From: JAOTVV01 sp041602035 | GTDB taxonomy: Bacteria > Gemmatimonadota > Gemmatimonadetes > Gemmatimonadales > GWC2-71-9 | Direction: 5' to 3' | Assembly: GCA_041602035.1 (NCBI GenBank) | Contig: JBFIHA010000009.1 | Span: 1-64,000 of the forward strand | DNA length: 64,000 bases | Shown here: positions 15,303-24,135 of the stretch, piece after piece | Position numbering within the stretch: the stretch's first letter is position 1 | Layout of the letters: each line of letters begins with the position of its first letter | Made by a program: the position numbers and the translations under genes | Notes under the pieces: generated by a model | Told to the model about the DNA's origin: nothing | Databases searched by the model: none | What the model saw: only the letters and a program-made list of their open reading frames with translations

Positions 15303-17687
15303 GTGCGGGCGAGCCTGCTGGCCGGCGTGTTGGGGACGGTGCTGGTGTCGGGCGTCCGGGCCCAGCAGGTGCAGCTCGAGCCCATCGTGTTCGACAGCAT
15401 CAGCGTCGAGGGCACGAGGCGCCTGGCCCGGGAGACGGTGCTCGCGACCGCGGGGATCCCCGTGGGTCAACCGGTCAGCTTCCGTGATCTGCAGCGGGCC
15501 CTCAATGCCCTGTACGGATTGAAGCAGTTCGACGACGTCCGGTTCGAGCAGGGCAGGATCGAGGACCGGGTGATCCTGAACATCGCCGTCCAGGAGCGAC
15601 CGCTGCTGACGGGCTGGTCCGTGCAGGGGGTCGAGAACGTCTCCGAGCGCAAGGTTCGCGGAAAGGTGCGGCTCCTAGCCGGGCGGCCGTTCGACCGCGC
15701 CGAAGCGGCGCGGTCGCGGGCCTCCATCGATTCCCTGTACAAGGACGAAGGCTATGTCCTCACCAACGTCGTGGTGCGCGAGTTGCCGCAACCCGACGGG
15801 ACCGTGCGCGCGGTGTTCGACATCGACGAAGGCCGTCGGGTCACCATCAGCGAGGTGCGGATCGAGGGGAACGAGCGGTTTTCCGATGCCGAGGTGGTTG
15901 GCAAGATGTCCCTCAAGCCCGAGGGCTTCTGGTGGTTCCGGAGCGGTGAATTCAATGAAGACAAGCTGGAGCTCGATCTCCGCGACCGCATTCCACGGTT
16001 CTATGCGTCCCGTGGCTACATCGATTTCCAGATCCTGAGCGACACCCTCATCGTCGATGAGCGTACGGGAAAGGCAACGCTGCAGCTCACGGTGCGGGAG
16101 GGCGCCCCATACGACGTCGGCGACTTCGAGATCGTCGGCAATCGGTACTTCCCGTCGAGTCAACTGGAGCGCTACTACCCATTCGGTCGATCCGGGGGCT
16201 TTCTGACCGCCGGCAGGTCGGCTGCGCAGCGGACCGCGTTCGATCAGGAGCGATGGGACGAGGCCACCCAACAGGTGCGTACGTTGTACATGAACAACGG
16301 GTACATCTACGCGCAGATTGCCGGCACCCTTGCACGCCGCACCGCCGAGGATGGCCGCAACGTCGTGGATCTCCGGTGGCAAATCGCGGAACGTCAGCCG
16401 GCAATCATCAACAAGATCATCGTGCGTGGCAACACGGTCACGCACGAAGACGTCATTCGCCGCGCCATCGTGATGATCCCGGGTGACGTGATGCGGCAAG
16501 ACGCGCTCATTCGGTCATACCAGAACGTCTCGAACCTCAACTTCTTCGAGCAGCCATTGCCGATACCCACCACGGAGCCCGCCAACCAGCAGGGCGACGT
16601 GAACGTGGTCTTCAACGTCAAGGAACGACACACCGGCAACATCAACTTCGGCGCCTCGGTGGGTCAGGGAACGGGTCTGGGAGGATTCATCGGCCTCGAC
16701 GAGCCCAACCTGTTCGGTCAGGCCAAACGGGTCGCGCTGCAGTGGCAGTTCGGCCGCAACATCAACAACTTCAACATCACCTACACCGACCCGGCGCTGC
16801 GCGGGTCCTGGGTGTCGGGCACGGTGTCTTTGCACAGCTCGCGACTCAGGTACACGGTGGCAGACCTGGGCCGCATCACCTCCCGTGGTGGCAGCCTGCA
16901 GCTCGGCTTCCCGGTCCGCGGGTCGCGGTACACGCGGCTGTTCGCATCGTACAGCTTCGAGCAAAGCGACTACGACTCGCCTACGCTCACGTCGCGGTTC
17001 TTCTGTGACAACTGTATTCTGTCGAGCCTCGGTCTGACCCTGGTGCACGACACGCGGATCGACCTGCCGTTCCCCACGGCCGGCGTGTTGCATCGGTTTG
17101 CCCTGTCGCAGGGCGGAGGACCGCTCGGCGGGAGCGGGAACTTCCGCCGGGGCACGTTCGAAGGTCGCTGGTACGCGCCGTTGGCCGCGTTGGGCGGTGA
17201 CGACCCCCTGGCCAGCCCGCTGAAGCTGGTCCTGGGCCTTGGCGCGCAGGCCGGCTTCCTGTGGGGGGATGCGGGGCCGCACTTCCGGCAGCTGTTTTCC
17301 ATGGGCGGAGTGCAATTCGGCATCCCCTTGCGCGGGTACGAGGAGTTTTCGATCACGCCGCAGGGATTCGATCCGTTCGCCAGCGGACAGCAGGCGAGCA
17401 CCGTGAACGCTTTTGGGGGATCGTACATGGCGCTGACCGGTGAGGTGGGTTTGCGGATCAGCCAGGCGATCTACTTCTCCACGTTCATCGATGCCGGCAA
17501 CGTCTGGGAGTCGCCGGCCAAGTTCAACCCATCGCGGCTGTTCAGGGGCGCCGGTGTTGGTCTCAGCCTCGTGACCCCACTTGGCCCGATCGGCATCGAC
17601 TACGCCTACGGATTCGACCGGGTCGACTTCGTGGGCAATCCGGACCCCGGCTGGAAATTCCACTTCCGGCTCGGAAATTTCTTCTGA
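15303..17687 (+). CDS. bamA: BamA, outer-membrane protein assembly factor
   Basis: This 794-residue protein inserts beta-barrel proteins into the outer membrane. It has a signal peptide (cleavage near VRAQQ), about five POTRA domains from about 25 to 420, each beginning with a 'xxVEGxxR' or 'IRGNxxT' type segment (SISVEGTRRLARETVL, VRIEGNERFSDAEV, FEIVGNRYF, IIVRGNTVTHEDV), and a C-terminal 16-strand barrel from about 430. The barrel carries a loop with FDPFASGQQ and ends in FHFRLGNFF, an aromatic C-terminal signal typical of barrel proteins. GTG at 15303 was chosen because longer in-frame starts lie inside clpC. It is followed by skp and the lipid A genes, as in many diderms. Confidence 0.95.
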   Translation: MRASLLAGVLGTVLVSGVRAQQVQLEPIVFDSISVEGTRRLARETVLATAGIPVGQPVSFRDLQRALNALYGLKQFDDVRFEQGRIEDRVILNIAVQERPLLTGWSVQGVENVSERKVRGKVRLLAGRPFDRAEAARSRASIDSLYKDEGYVLTNVVVRELPQPDGTVRAVFDIDEGRRVTISEVRIEGNERFSDAEVVGKMSLKPEGFWWFRSGEFNEDKLELDLRDRIPRFYASRGYIDFQILSDTLIVDERTGKATLQLTVREGAPYDVGDFEIVGNRYFPSSQLERYYPFGRSGGFLTAGRSAAQRTAFDQERWDEATQQVRTLYMNNGYIYAQIAGTLARRTAEDGRNVVDLRWQIAERQPAIINKIIVRGNTVTHEDVIRRAIVMIPGDVMRQDALIRSYQNVSNLNFFEQPLPIPTTEPANQQGDVNVVFNVKERHTGNINFGASVGQGTGLGGFIGLDEPNLFGQAKRVALQWQFGRNINNFNITYTDPALRGSWVSGTVSLHSSRLRYTVADLGRITSRGGSLQLGFPVRGSRYTRLFASYSFEQSDYDSPTLTSRFFCDNCILSSLGLTLVHDTRIDLPFPTAGVLHRFALSQGGGPLGGSGNFRRGTFEGRWYAPLAALGGDDPLASPLKLVLGLGAQAGFLWGDAGPHFRQLFSMGGVQFGIPLRGYEEFSITPQGFDPFASGQQASTVNAFGGSYMALTGEVGLRISQAIYFSTFIDAGNVWESPAKFNPSRLFRGAGVGLSLVTPLGPIGIDYAYGFDRVDFVGNPDPGWKFHFRLGNFF

Positions 17688-17709
17688 TCTCGACAGGTAG
17701 GTTCTGACC

Positions 17710-18282
17710 ATGCACATGACTCGTACGACGACGACACGTTTGGGTATTCTCGCTGTCGGCACACTCGCGGTGGTGGGCGTCGCCGCCCTCCCCACATTGG
17801 CCCCGGAGGAGCAACAGCAGCCGGCCCAAGTCCGAATGGGATTCGTCGCCTCGGAGCTCATTCTCCGCCAGACCCCCGGCTACGCCCAGGCCGAGTCCAC
17901 GTTCAACATGGAGTTCGCCAGCTGGAGGCAGGAAGTCCAAGTGCTCCAGTCACAGCTCGACTCAGCCATCAATGCGTTCAACCAACAGGCGATCGTGCTG
18001 TCCCCGACGGCGCGGCAGGAGCGGCAGGAAGAGCTGCGTCGCCTGCAGGAAACGCTGGGACAGCGCACCAGCGACCTGCAGTCCCGTGCCCAAACGCGAC
18101 AGGCGGAACTGGTCGGACCGCTCGAGGAGCGGATTCAACGCGTGATTGACGGTCTGCGCGCCGAACGAAACCTGGGCGTGATCTTCGACGTGTCGGCACC
18201 CGGGAACAACATCGTATCCGCCGATCCCGTGCTCGACCTCACGACCACGGTCGTGCGTCGGCTGCAGGGCGGCGGCCAGTAA
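17710..18282 (+). CDS. skp: OmpH/Skp-like periplasmic chaperone
   Basis: This 190-residue protein has a signal or membrane anchor (LGILAVGTLAVVGVAALPTLA at about 11-31) and a long helical coiled-coil region rich in Gln, Glu and Arg (about 60-150). Its conserved start RMGFVASELILRQTPGYAQAE matches the OmpH domain. Skp holds unfolded outer-membrane proteins in the periplasm before BamA inserts them. It sits 22 bases after bamA and just before lpxD, the usual order. It could equally be called OmpH. Confidence 0.88.
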   Translation: MHMTRTTTTRLGILAVGTLAVVGVAALPTLAPEEQQQPAQVRMGFVASELILRQTPGYAQAESTFNMEFASWRQEVQVLQSQLDSAINAFNQQAIVLSPTARQERQEELRRLQETLGQRTSDLQSRAQTRQAELVGPLEERIQRVIDGLRAERNLGVIFDVSAPGNNIVSADPVLDLTTTVVRRLQGGGQ

Positions 18283-18288
18283 CACCGC

Positions 18289-19317
18289 GTGCGCTTTCGC
18301 ACGGAGACCACCGCCGGCCAGATCAGCGATCTGGTCGGCGGTCGGCTCTTCGGTGAGCGCGGCCTGGTCCTCGCCGGAATCGCCCCGCTCGAACGGGCCG
18401 GCCCTGGCGATCTTTCCTTTGCCGTAAGCCGTCGCTACGAGGAGCGGCTTCGCGGCACCGGCGCAGGTGCCATCGTGGTCGCTCCGGACACGGAACCCAG
18501 CGCCCCACGAACGGCAACCCGCATCGTGGTGGACGACACGCTCGCTGCCCTAGACCTCATCGTCACCGCCCAACGAGACCCCACTGCCCGCGCTTGGACA
18601 GTGCACCCGACGGCGAGCATCGGCCGAGGGTCACGGTGGACGGGTCGTATCCATCTCGGGCCGTACGTGCGGGTCGGGAGTGAGGTCACCTTCGGCGAGA
18701 ACTGCGTCGTGGAAGAGCACGCCGTCATCGAAGACGGGGTGGAGTGTGGATCGTCGTGCCGCATCGCGGCGCACTGCACCATCCACCGCGGGGCGCGGCT
18801 CGGTGATCGAGTCGTCGTGCGCAGCGGTGCGCGGGTGGGGGGCTCCGGCTTCGGCTTTGTCACCGCCGACGGGACACACCGGCGCATCCCACAGCTCGGC
18901 CAGTGTGTCGTCGGCGATGATGTCGAGATCGGTGCCAACACCACGGTCGATCGAGGGAGCGTGGCGGATACTGTCATAGGCAACGGCACCAAGATCGACA
19001 ATCTGGTACAGATCGCGCACAACGTGCGGATCGGTGCGCGTTGCCTCATCATGGCCCAGGTCGGAATCGCCGGAAGCACCACGGTCGATGAGGCGGTCAT
19101 GCTTGCGGGGCAGGCGGGGTTGGCCGATCATCTGACGGTCGGTCGGGGCGCCGTCGTGGCTGCCCAGGGCGGAGTGATCGGCGATATTGCCGCCGGATCG
19201 ACCGTGTCGGGCTACCCGGCACGCGACCATCGAGCCGTGCTGCGTCAGACCGCAGCGCTCAGTCGACTGACGCCGCTCGTCGCGGCGTTGGAAAGGATCA
19301 TCGCACGCGATGAGTGA
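18289..19317 (+). CDS. lpxD: LpxD, UDP-3-O-(3-hydroxyacyl)glucosamine N-acyltransferase
   Basis: This 342-residue enzyme adds the N-linked hydroxyacyl chain in the third step of lipid A synthesis. The N-terminal domain (about 1-100) binds uridine. A left-handed beta-helix of hexapeptide repeats (about 105-300) follows, and a C-terminal helix. Typical blocks are IGRGSRW, GKSIHRGARLGD-like turns (TIHRGARLGDRV), the catalytic-histidine region KIDNLVQIAHNVRIG and SGYPARDH. It starts at GTG 18289, six bases after skp, and overlaps the lpxC/fabZ start by eight bases. Confidence 0.94.
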   Translation: MRFRTETTAGQISDLVGGRLFGERGLVLAGIAPLERAGPGDLSFAVSRRYEERLRGTGAGAIVVAPDTEPSAPRTATRIVVDDTLAALDLIVTAQRDPTARAWTVHPTASIGRGSRWTGRIHLGPYVRVGSEVTFGENCVVEEHAVIEDGVECGSSCRIAAHCTIHRGARLGDRVVVRSGARVGGSGFGFVTADGTHRRIPQLGQCVVGDDVEIGANTTVDRGSVADTVIGNGTKIDNLVQIAHNVRIGARCLIMAQVGIAGSTTVDEAVMLAGQAGLADHLTVGRGAVVAAQGGVIGDIAAGSTVSGYPARDHRAVLRQTAALSRLTPLVAALERIIARDE

Positions 19318-20587
19318 GGTCAGACGATCCATCGCCAAGCCCGCTACGGTGAAGGGCGTGGGAGTGCACACCGGCACCGCCGCAACCGCGACGTTCAAGC
19401 CGAGCGATTCGGGATCTGGCGTCCGGTTCCGGCGCAGCGACCTGGACGGGAGCCCGGAGATTTGTGCCACGCTGGACGCGGTCCACGAGACCGACCGACG
19501 GACCACCCTCACCGAGGGTGAGGCGTCGGTCTCGACGGTGGAGCACGTACTGGCGGCGGTGACGGCGCTTGAGATCGACGACCTGCTGATCGAGCTGGAT
19601 GGGCCGGAGGCCCCGGCCGGCGACGGCAGTGCCGCCCCCTATTTCGAGGCGCTGCGACGGGCCGGCACCCGCGATCAGGAAGGAAGTCCCATGAGGCGCG
19701 CGGTGCGGACGCCGTTCACCGTCAAGGAGGGCGATGCTCAGTATGTCGTCGCCCCGGCAGAAGCACTCCGACTCACGGTCACCATCGAGTGGGACCATCC
19801 ACTCATCGGCGCGCAGAGCGGGTCGTACCGGATCACGCCCGACGTATTCGACGCCGAGCTTTCCCGGGCGCGGACCTTCGGATTCGAGAGCGAGGCCGAC
19901 GAGCTTCATCAACACGGCCTGGCCGGCGGGGCGTCCGCAGCAAATACGATTGTGCTGTCGAAAGACGGTGTCGTGGGAACCACGTTGCGGTGGCCCGACG
20001 AGTTCGTTCGCCACAAGACGGTCGACCTGCTCGGGGACTTGGGGCTGCTCGGTGGCCGTCTCGCTGCGGATATCGTGGCCTTCCGGCCCAGCCACCGTGG
20101 CAACGTCGCGCTCGCTCGAGCGATCGGGCGCGCAGCGTCACTGGACGGAGCGCCGGTCATGGGGATCCAGGATATCCTCAACGTGCTGCCCCACCGCTAT
20201 CCGTTTCTGCTTGTCGACCGGATCATCGCACTAGAACGGGGGAAACGCATCGTCGGACTGAAGAACGTGACGATGAACGAGCCCTTCTTCCCGGGACACT
20301 TCCCGGGGCATCCCGTGATGCCAGGGGTGCTCATCGTGGAGGCGATGGCGCAGACGGGCGGCATGCTGCTGTTGGACAAGGTCGATGACCCCGGCAGCAA
20401 GGTGGTGTACTTCATGTCCATCGACGGCGTGAAGTTTCGCAAGCCCGTCGTGCCCGGCGACCAGCTCCGGTTTGAAGTCGAGATGGTCAGGTTCCGCGGT
20501 CGAACATGCGCGATGAAGGGGGTCGCGTATGTTGACGGGCAGCCGGTAGCGGAAGCGGAAATGATGGCGGCCATCGTGGACCGATGA
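19310..20587 (+). CDS. lpxC/fabZ: LpxC-FabZ fusion: UDP-3-O-acyl-GlcNAc deacetylase plus hydroxyacyl-ACP dehydratase
   Basis: A 425-residue bifunctional protein. Residues 1-280 are LpxC, the committed lipid A deacetylase, with zinc ligands in VEHVLAAV (about His78) and VRHKTVDLLGDL (about His237 and Asp241). Residues about 283-425 are FabZ, with the catalytic histidine in LPHRYPFLLVDRI and the catalytic glutamate in PGHPVMPGVLIVEAMAQ. The joint IGRAASLDGAPVMGIQDILNV has no stop codon or internal gap. Both enzymes compete for the hydroxyacyl pool that feeds lipid A or fatty acids, so the fusion fixes their ratio. Such fusions are known in Bacteroidetes and some other diderms. It overlaps lpxA by four bases. 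Confidence 0.94.
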   Translation: MSEVRRSIAKPATVKGVGVHTGTAATATFKPSDSGSGVRFRRSDLDGSPEICATLDAVHETDRRTTLTEGEASVSTVEHVLAAVTALEIDDLLIELDGPEAPAGDGSAAPYFEALRRAGTRDQEGSPMRRAVRTPFTVKEGDAQYVVAPAEALRLTVTIEWDHPLIGAQSGSYRITPDVFDAELSRARTFGFESEADELHQHGLAGGASAANTIVLSKDGVVGTTLRWPDEFVRHKTVDLLGDLGLLGGRLAADIVAFRPSHRGNVALARAIGRAASLDGAPVMGIQDILNVLPHRYPFLLVDRIIALERGKRIVGLKNVTMNEPFFPGHFPGHPVMPGVLIVEAMAQTGGMLLLDKVDDPGSKVVYFMSIDGVKFRKPVVPGDQLRFEVEMVRFRGRTCAMKGVAYVDGQPVAEAEMMAAIVDR

Positions 20588-21360
20588 GCCGCGACATCCA
20601 CCCGACGGCGCTTGTCGACTCCCGCGCGCGACTGGGGGACGACGTTGCCGTCGGGCCGTTTGCCATCGTCGGTCCCGATGTCACGATCGGCAGCGGCACC
20701 CGCATCGGTCCGCACGCGGTGATCGAGCGGAACACTCGGCTCGGTGCCCGATGTGCGATTGGAGCGGGAAGCATTCTGGGCGCCGATCCCCAAGATCGCA
20801 AGTTTGAGGGAACCGACACGTGGCTCGACATTGGCGATGACACGGTCATCCGTGAATACGCCACGCTCCACCGTGGTACCGAGGCCACCGGAACGACCCG
20901 GGTCGGTGCCGGCTGCTTCTTGATGACCTACGTACACGTAGCCCACGATTGCGTCATCGAAGACGGGGTCACGATCGCCAACATGGTCCAGTTGGCGGGC
21001 CACGTACACATCGAAGCGCACGCCTTCGTGAGTGGGTTGTGTCCCGTTCATCAGTTCGTGCGTATCGGGACGTACGCGTTCGTCGGAGGCGGCTCGCGAG
21101 TCCCGCAAGACGTGCCCCCCTACACCCGGGCGGTGGGCAATCCGCTCAAGCTGTTCGGCATTAATACGATCGCACTCACGCGCGCCGGATTCTCCTCGGA
21201 GGTCCGCCTCGCACTTAAGCATGCCTATCGGCTGCTGTTCAATTCCGACCTGACCGCTGCGGAAGCAGCCACGCTGCTTCGCGCGGCTCCACAGCAAGTT
21301 CCCGAAGTGCTACGGCTGGTCGACTTCGTCGCACGGTCGGAGCGGGGAGTGCTCGTGTGA
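20584..21360 (+). CDS. lpxA: LpxA, UDP-GlcNAc acyltransferase
   Basis: This 258-residue enzyme does the first acyl transfer of lipid A synthesis. The N-terminal left-handed beta-helix (about 4-190) contains the repeats GPFAIVGPDVTIGSGTRIG and the conserved segment TYVHVAHDCVIEDGVTIANM with the catalytic histidine. The helical C-terminal domain begins near GINTIALTRAGFSSE. It starts at an ATGA overlap with lpxC/fabZ and ends in another ATGA-like overlap with lpxB. The length is normal. Confidence 0.95.
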   Translation: MSRDIHPTALVDSRARLGDDVAVGPFAIVGPDVTIGSGTRIGPHAVIERNTRLGARCAIGAGSILGADPQDRKFEGTDTWLDIGDDTVIREYATLHRGTEATGTTRVGAGCFLMTYVHVAHDCVIEDGVTIANMVQLAGHVHIEAHAFVSGLCPVHQFVRIGTYAFVGGGSRVPQDVPPYTRAVGNPLKLFGINTIALTRAGFSSEVRLALKHAYRLLFNSDLTAAEAATLLRAAPQQVPEVLRLVDFVARSERGVLV

Positions 21361-22457
21361 GGCGAATCTTCGTCTCGGCAGGCGAGCCATCTGGTGATCG
21401 ACACGCCGCCTCAGTGATACGTGCGCTGCGGGAGACCATACCTGAGCTGGTGGTCCATGGAATCGGGGGGTCGGACCTGGCGCGGAGCGGAGCGGAGCTG
21501 CTGGAGCAATGCCATAACCTGTCGGCGATGGGTCTGGTGGAGGTGCTGGGAACCATCCCGGCACATTGGCGTCTCCTCCGTGCGGTCGATCGTCGCATCG
21601 CGTCGGAGCATTACGACGTGGCGCTGCTGGTCGACTACCCCGGATTCAATCTCCGACTGGCCGAGATACTCTCGGCGCGGGGCGTCCCCGTTATCTATTA
21701 CATCGCGCCTCAGCTCTGGGCGTGGGGTCGCTGGCGCGTCGCGACACTCCGCCGCTGTGTCCGGCATCTCGCCGTCATCCTCCCGTTCGAAGAACCGTTC
21801 TTCCGTGCACATCGTGTCCCGAGCACGTTCGTGAGTCATCCGCTCCTCGATGATCCCCATCCCCCATGCCGGATCGACGCTCGCAGACGGCTCGGGATTG
21901 GCGCAACCGAGCGGGTGTTGGCGGTGTTCCCCGGAAGCCGCTCGGGCGAGCGGCGACGGCACTGGGCGCCGTTTCAGGACACGGCCCGGCGGCTGCGCGA
22001 CCAGCTTCCAGATGTACAGGTGGTGGTCGCAGGGTGGGCGGAGGACCTCTCCCCGGTGGAAGGCTTCCGCTACCACGACGACGCGCAGACGGTGTTGGCG
22101 GCCGCCGATGCGGCCCTCTGCAAATCGGGGACGAGTACGCTGCAGTCGGCCCTGGCCGACGTGCCGATGGTCATCGCGTATCGGATGCATCCGCTCAGCT
22201 TCGCGGTTGCTCGTCGCGTGGTTCGTGTGCCGCACATCGGTTTGGTGAACCTCGTGGCCCAACGCGACATCGCGCCGGAGTGCCTCCAGCGGCAAGCCCA
22301 CCCAGACGTCCTCGGTCGTTGGCTCGTCCGGCTGCTTGAGCAGGGGGGGAGTGACGCCGCGTATCAGCGATCGTGGTTCCCCGCGGTTCGCTCAGCGCTC
22401 GGCACGCCCGGGGCCGCCCACCGTGTCGCCGAACTCGCACTCGCCCACGCCGCATGA
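21357..22457 (+). CDS. lpxB: LpxB, lipid-A-disaccharide synthase
   Basis: This 366-residue GT19 glycosyltransferase joins two acylated glucosamines into the lipid A disaccharide at the cytoplasmic face of the inner membrane. It begins VRRIFVSAGEPSGDRHAASVI, which is the LpxB signature, and has the conserved YYIAPQLWAWGRWR block at about 117-130, PGSRSGERRRHW at about 196-207 and the nucleotide-binding KSGTSTLQSAL segment at about 259-269. It starts at GTG 21357, overlaps lpxA, and overlaps the acyltransferase gene by four bases. Confidence 0.94.
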   Translation: MRRIFVSAGEPSGDRHAASVIRALRETIPELVVHGIGGSDLARSGAELLEQCHNLSAMGLVEVLGTIPAHWRLLRAVDRRIASEHYDVALLVDYPGFNLRLAEILSARGVPVIYYIAPQLWAWGRWRVATLRRCVRHLAVILPFEEPFFRAHRVPSTFVSHPLLDDPHPPCRIDARRRLGIGATERVLAVFPGSRSGERRRHWAPFQDTARRLRDQLPDVQVVVAGWAEDLSPVEGFRYHDDAQTVLAAADAALCKSGTSTLQSALADVPMVIAYRMHPLSFAVARRVVRVPHIGLVNLVAQRDIAPECLQRQAHPDVLGRWLVRLLEQGGSDAAYQRSWFPAVRSALGTPGAAHRVAELALAHAA

Positions 22458-23074
22458 GTGGCGCGCTGGAGTGGGTCGGTCAGTGGATTGTCCGGGCACT
22501 CGCCGGAACGTGGAGAGTCGACGTCCTCGGCGAAGACCACGTGACTGCCGCCCGCGCCGCAAGTTCCGCCGTCTTGTTCGCCGTGTGGCATGAGCAGCTC
22601 CTCATCCCCCTCTGGCACCGTCGTCGACAGCCCATCACGCTGCTAGTGAGCGCTCACGGAGATGGCAGGCTCCTGGCCCGCGCCGCCCAACGGTGGGGAT
22701 ACGGGGTCGTGTACGGCTCGAGTACCCGGGGTGGGGGCGCTGGCCTGAGGCGCCTGATCCGCGTACTTCGATCGGGCGGCGACGGTGCGGTGACGCCGGA
22801 CGGTCCGCGGGGGCCCGCCCGAGTCGCAAAGGCCGGCGTATTCGCGGCGGCCCGCCGAGCCGGCGCACACATCATCCCGGTAGCCGCGGTCGCCACGTCG
22901 GTCTGGCGGGCCCACTCCTGGGATCGCTTCATGGTCCCACGACCATTCTCACGAGTCAGAGTAGTGTATGGCGCGCCACTTGCCGTCACGGGACCACACG
23001 ACTTGGCTGCGGAGCGCCGCAGTTTGGAGCGTGCGATCGCCGACGCCGAAGCGGAGGCTCGATGCATCGCGTGA
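22454..23074 (+). CDS. DUF374-family lysophospholipid/lipid A acyltransferase-like protein
   Basis: A 206-residue protein of the DUF374 (LPLAT superfamily) group. Its hallmarks are FAVWHEQLLIP (about 43-53), the VSAHGDGRLLA block (about 66-76), YGSSTRGGGAGLR (about 88-100) and VTPDGPRGPARVAKAG (about 113-128). These enzymes probably transfer an acyl group to a lipid A intermediate or related lipid. The position between lpxB and lpxK argues for lipid A modification, standing in for an LpxL-type enzyme, but this is not proven. The ATG at 22454 overlaps the lpxB stop codon, and the gene overlaps lpxK by 13 bases. Confidence 0.8.
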   Translation: MSGALEWVGQWIVRALAGTWRVDVLGEDHVTAARAASSAVLFAVWHEQLLIPLWHRRRQPITLLVSAHGDGRLLARAAQRWGYGVVYGSSTRGGGAGLRRLIRVLRSGGDGAVTPDGPRGPARVAKAGVFAAARRAGAHIIPVAAVATSVWRAHSWDRFMVPRPFSRVRVVYGAPLAVTGPHDLAAERRSLERAIADAEAEARCIA

Positions 23075-24135
23075 CGCGATGGCTGTGGGCTTCCAGAAGG
23101 CCGAGTGCACGTCTCACGCGGCTCGCACTCCTGCCACCATCGGTATTCTACCGGTTCGTCGCCTCCCTTCGGGCCCGAGCCTATCGGCTGCGACTCCTCC
23201 CAATCGGCATTCCCGCCGCCCCGACGATCGCGGTCGGTAACCTGACGGTCGGCGGATCCGGCAAGACGCCGCTCGCACACTGGATTGCCCGCTACTATGC
23301 CGACCGCGGGCTGCGACCCGCTGTCGTGCTGCGTGGCTACGGCGGCGACGAGGGGGAGGTTCATCGGCGGCAACTGTCACACGCCATCGTGGTCGAAAAC
23401 CCCGATCGCCTGGCGGCCGCCCGCGCTGCCGTGGCACGCGGAGCCGAGGTCATCGTCATGGACGATGCCTACCAGCGCCTCGACGTGGGACGCGATCTCA
23501 ACATCGCGGTGGTGAGTGCGGAATCGAGTCTAGCCGTTCGGTGGACCCTGCCAGCCGGCCCGTGGCGAGAGGACTGGTCCGCCCTCAGCCGGGCGGACCT
23601 CGTCGTCGTCACCCGGAAGTGGGCCACGCTCGATTCGGCGGTCGAGACGGCGCGGCGTGCGCACGGCGTCGCACCGCATGCCAAGTACGCGGTCGCCCAT
23701 CTTCGCCTCGGAGGCTTTCGCCGCCTCCTGAGTGACGCGCCCGTCCCGCTCGACGCGTTGCAGGGCGCGCGCGTCGCGGCAGGTGCGGGGATCGCCGACC
23801 CCGATGCCTTTGCGCGCCAGTGCCGTGACTTGGGCGCTACCGTGCACCTGGTTCCGTTCGCCGACCATCATCAGTACGGTCAGCGGGATATCCGCCGCCT
23901 CCTGCACGGGAGGCAGGCGGTTGATTACGTTGTAATCACTGAAAAAGACGCCGTGAAGCTCCGACACCAGTGGCCCTCGAATGCGCCCGAGCCCCTCGTT
24001 GCCCAGATCGACCTCGAATGGGATCGCGGCGCTGGGACCGTCGAAACCGCGTTGAACGCCGCGGTCGGGGAGCTCACCGGTCTGTGGAACCCCGACCCGA
24101 ACCGCGGCGGCGGTGCCGCCCCCGATCTGCAATGA
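23062..24135 (+). CDS. lpxK: LpxK, tetraacyldisaccharide 4'-kinase
   Basis: This 357-residue inner-membrane kinase phosphorylates the 4' position of the lipid A disaccharide. The P-loop is atypical of the family but recognisable as VGNLTVGGSGKTPLAHWIA (about 58-76). VLRGYGG (about 89-95), VIVMDDAYQRLDVGRDLNI with the metal-binding DD pair, and ADHHQYGQRDI match LpxK. ATG 23062 was chosen because the N-terminal segment MHRVTRWLW leads into the usual hydrophobic helix. It overlaps the preceding acyltransferase by 13 bases and the glutamate dehydrogenase by four. Confidence 0.93.
   Translation: MHRVTRWLWASRRPSARLTRLALLPPSVFYRFVASLRARAYRLRLLPIGIPAAPTIAVGNLTVGGSGKTPLAHWIARYYADRGLRPAVVLRGYGGDEGEVHRRQLSHAIVVENPDRLAAARAAVARGAEVIVMDDAYQRLDVGRDLNIAVVSAESSLAVRWTLPAGPWREDWSALSRADLVVVTRKWATLDSAVETARRAHGVAPHAKYAVAHLRLGGFRRLLSDAPVPLDALQGARVAAGAGIADPDAFARQCRDLGATVHLVPFADHHQYGQRDIRRLLHGRQAVDYVVITEKDAVKLRHQWPSNAPEPLVAQIDLEWDRGAGTVETALNAAVGELTGLWNPDPNRGGGAAPDLQ

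Noticed and set aside
13553..15415. A 620-codon minus-strand frame opposite clpC
   Set aside because: It is a codon-position shadow of clpC, with no recognisable domain or start context.
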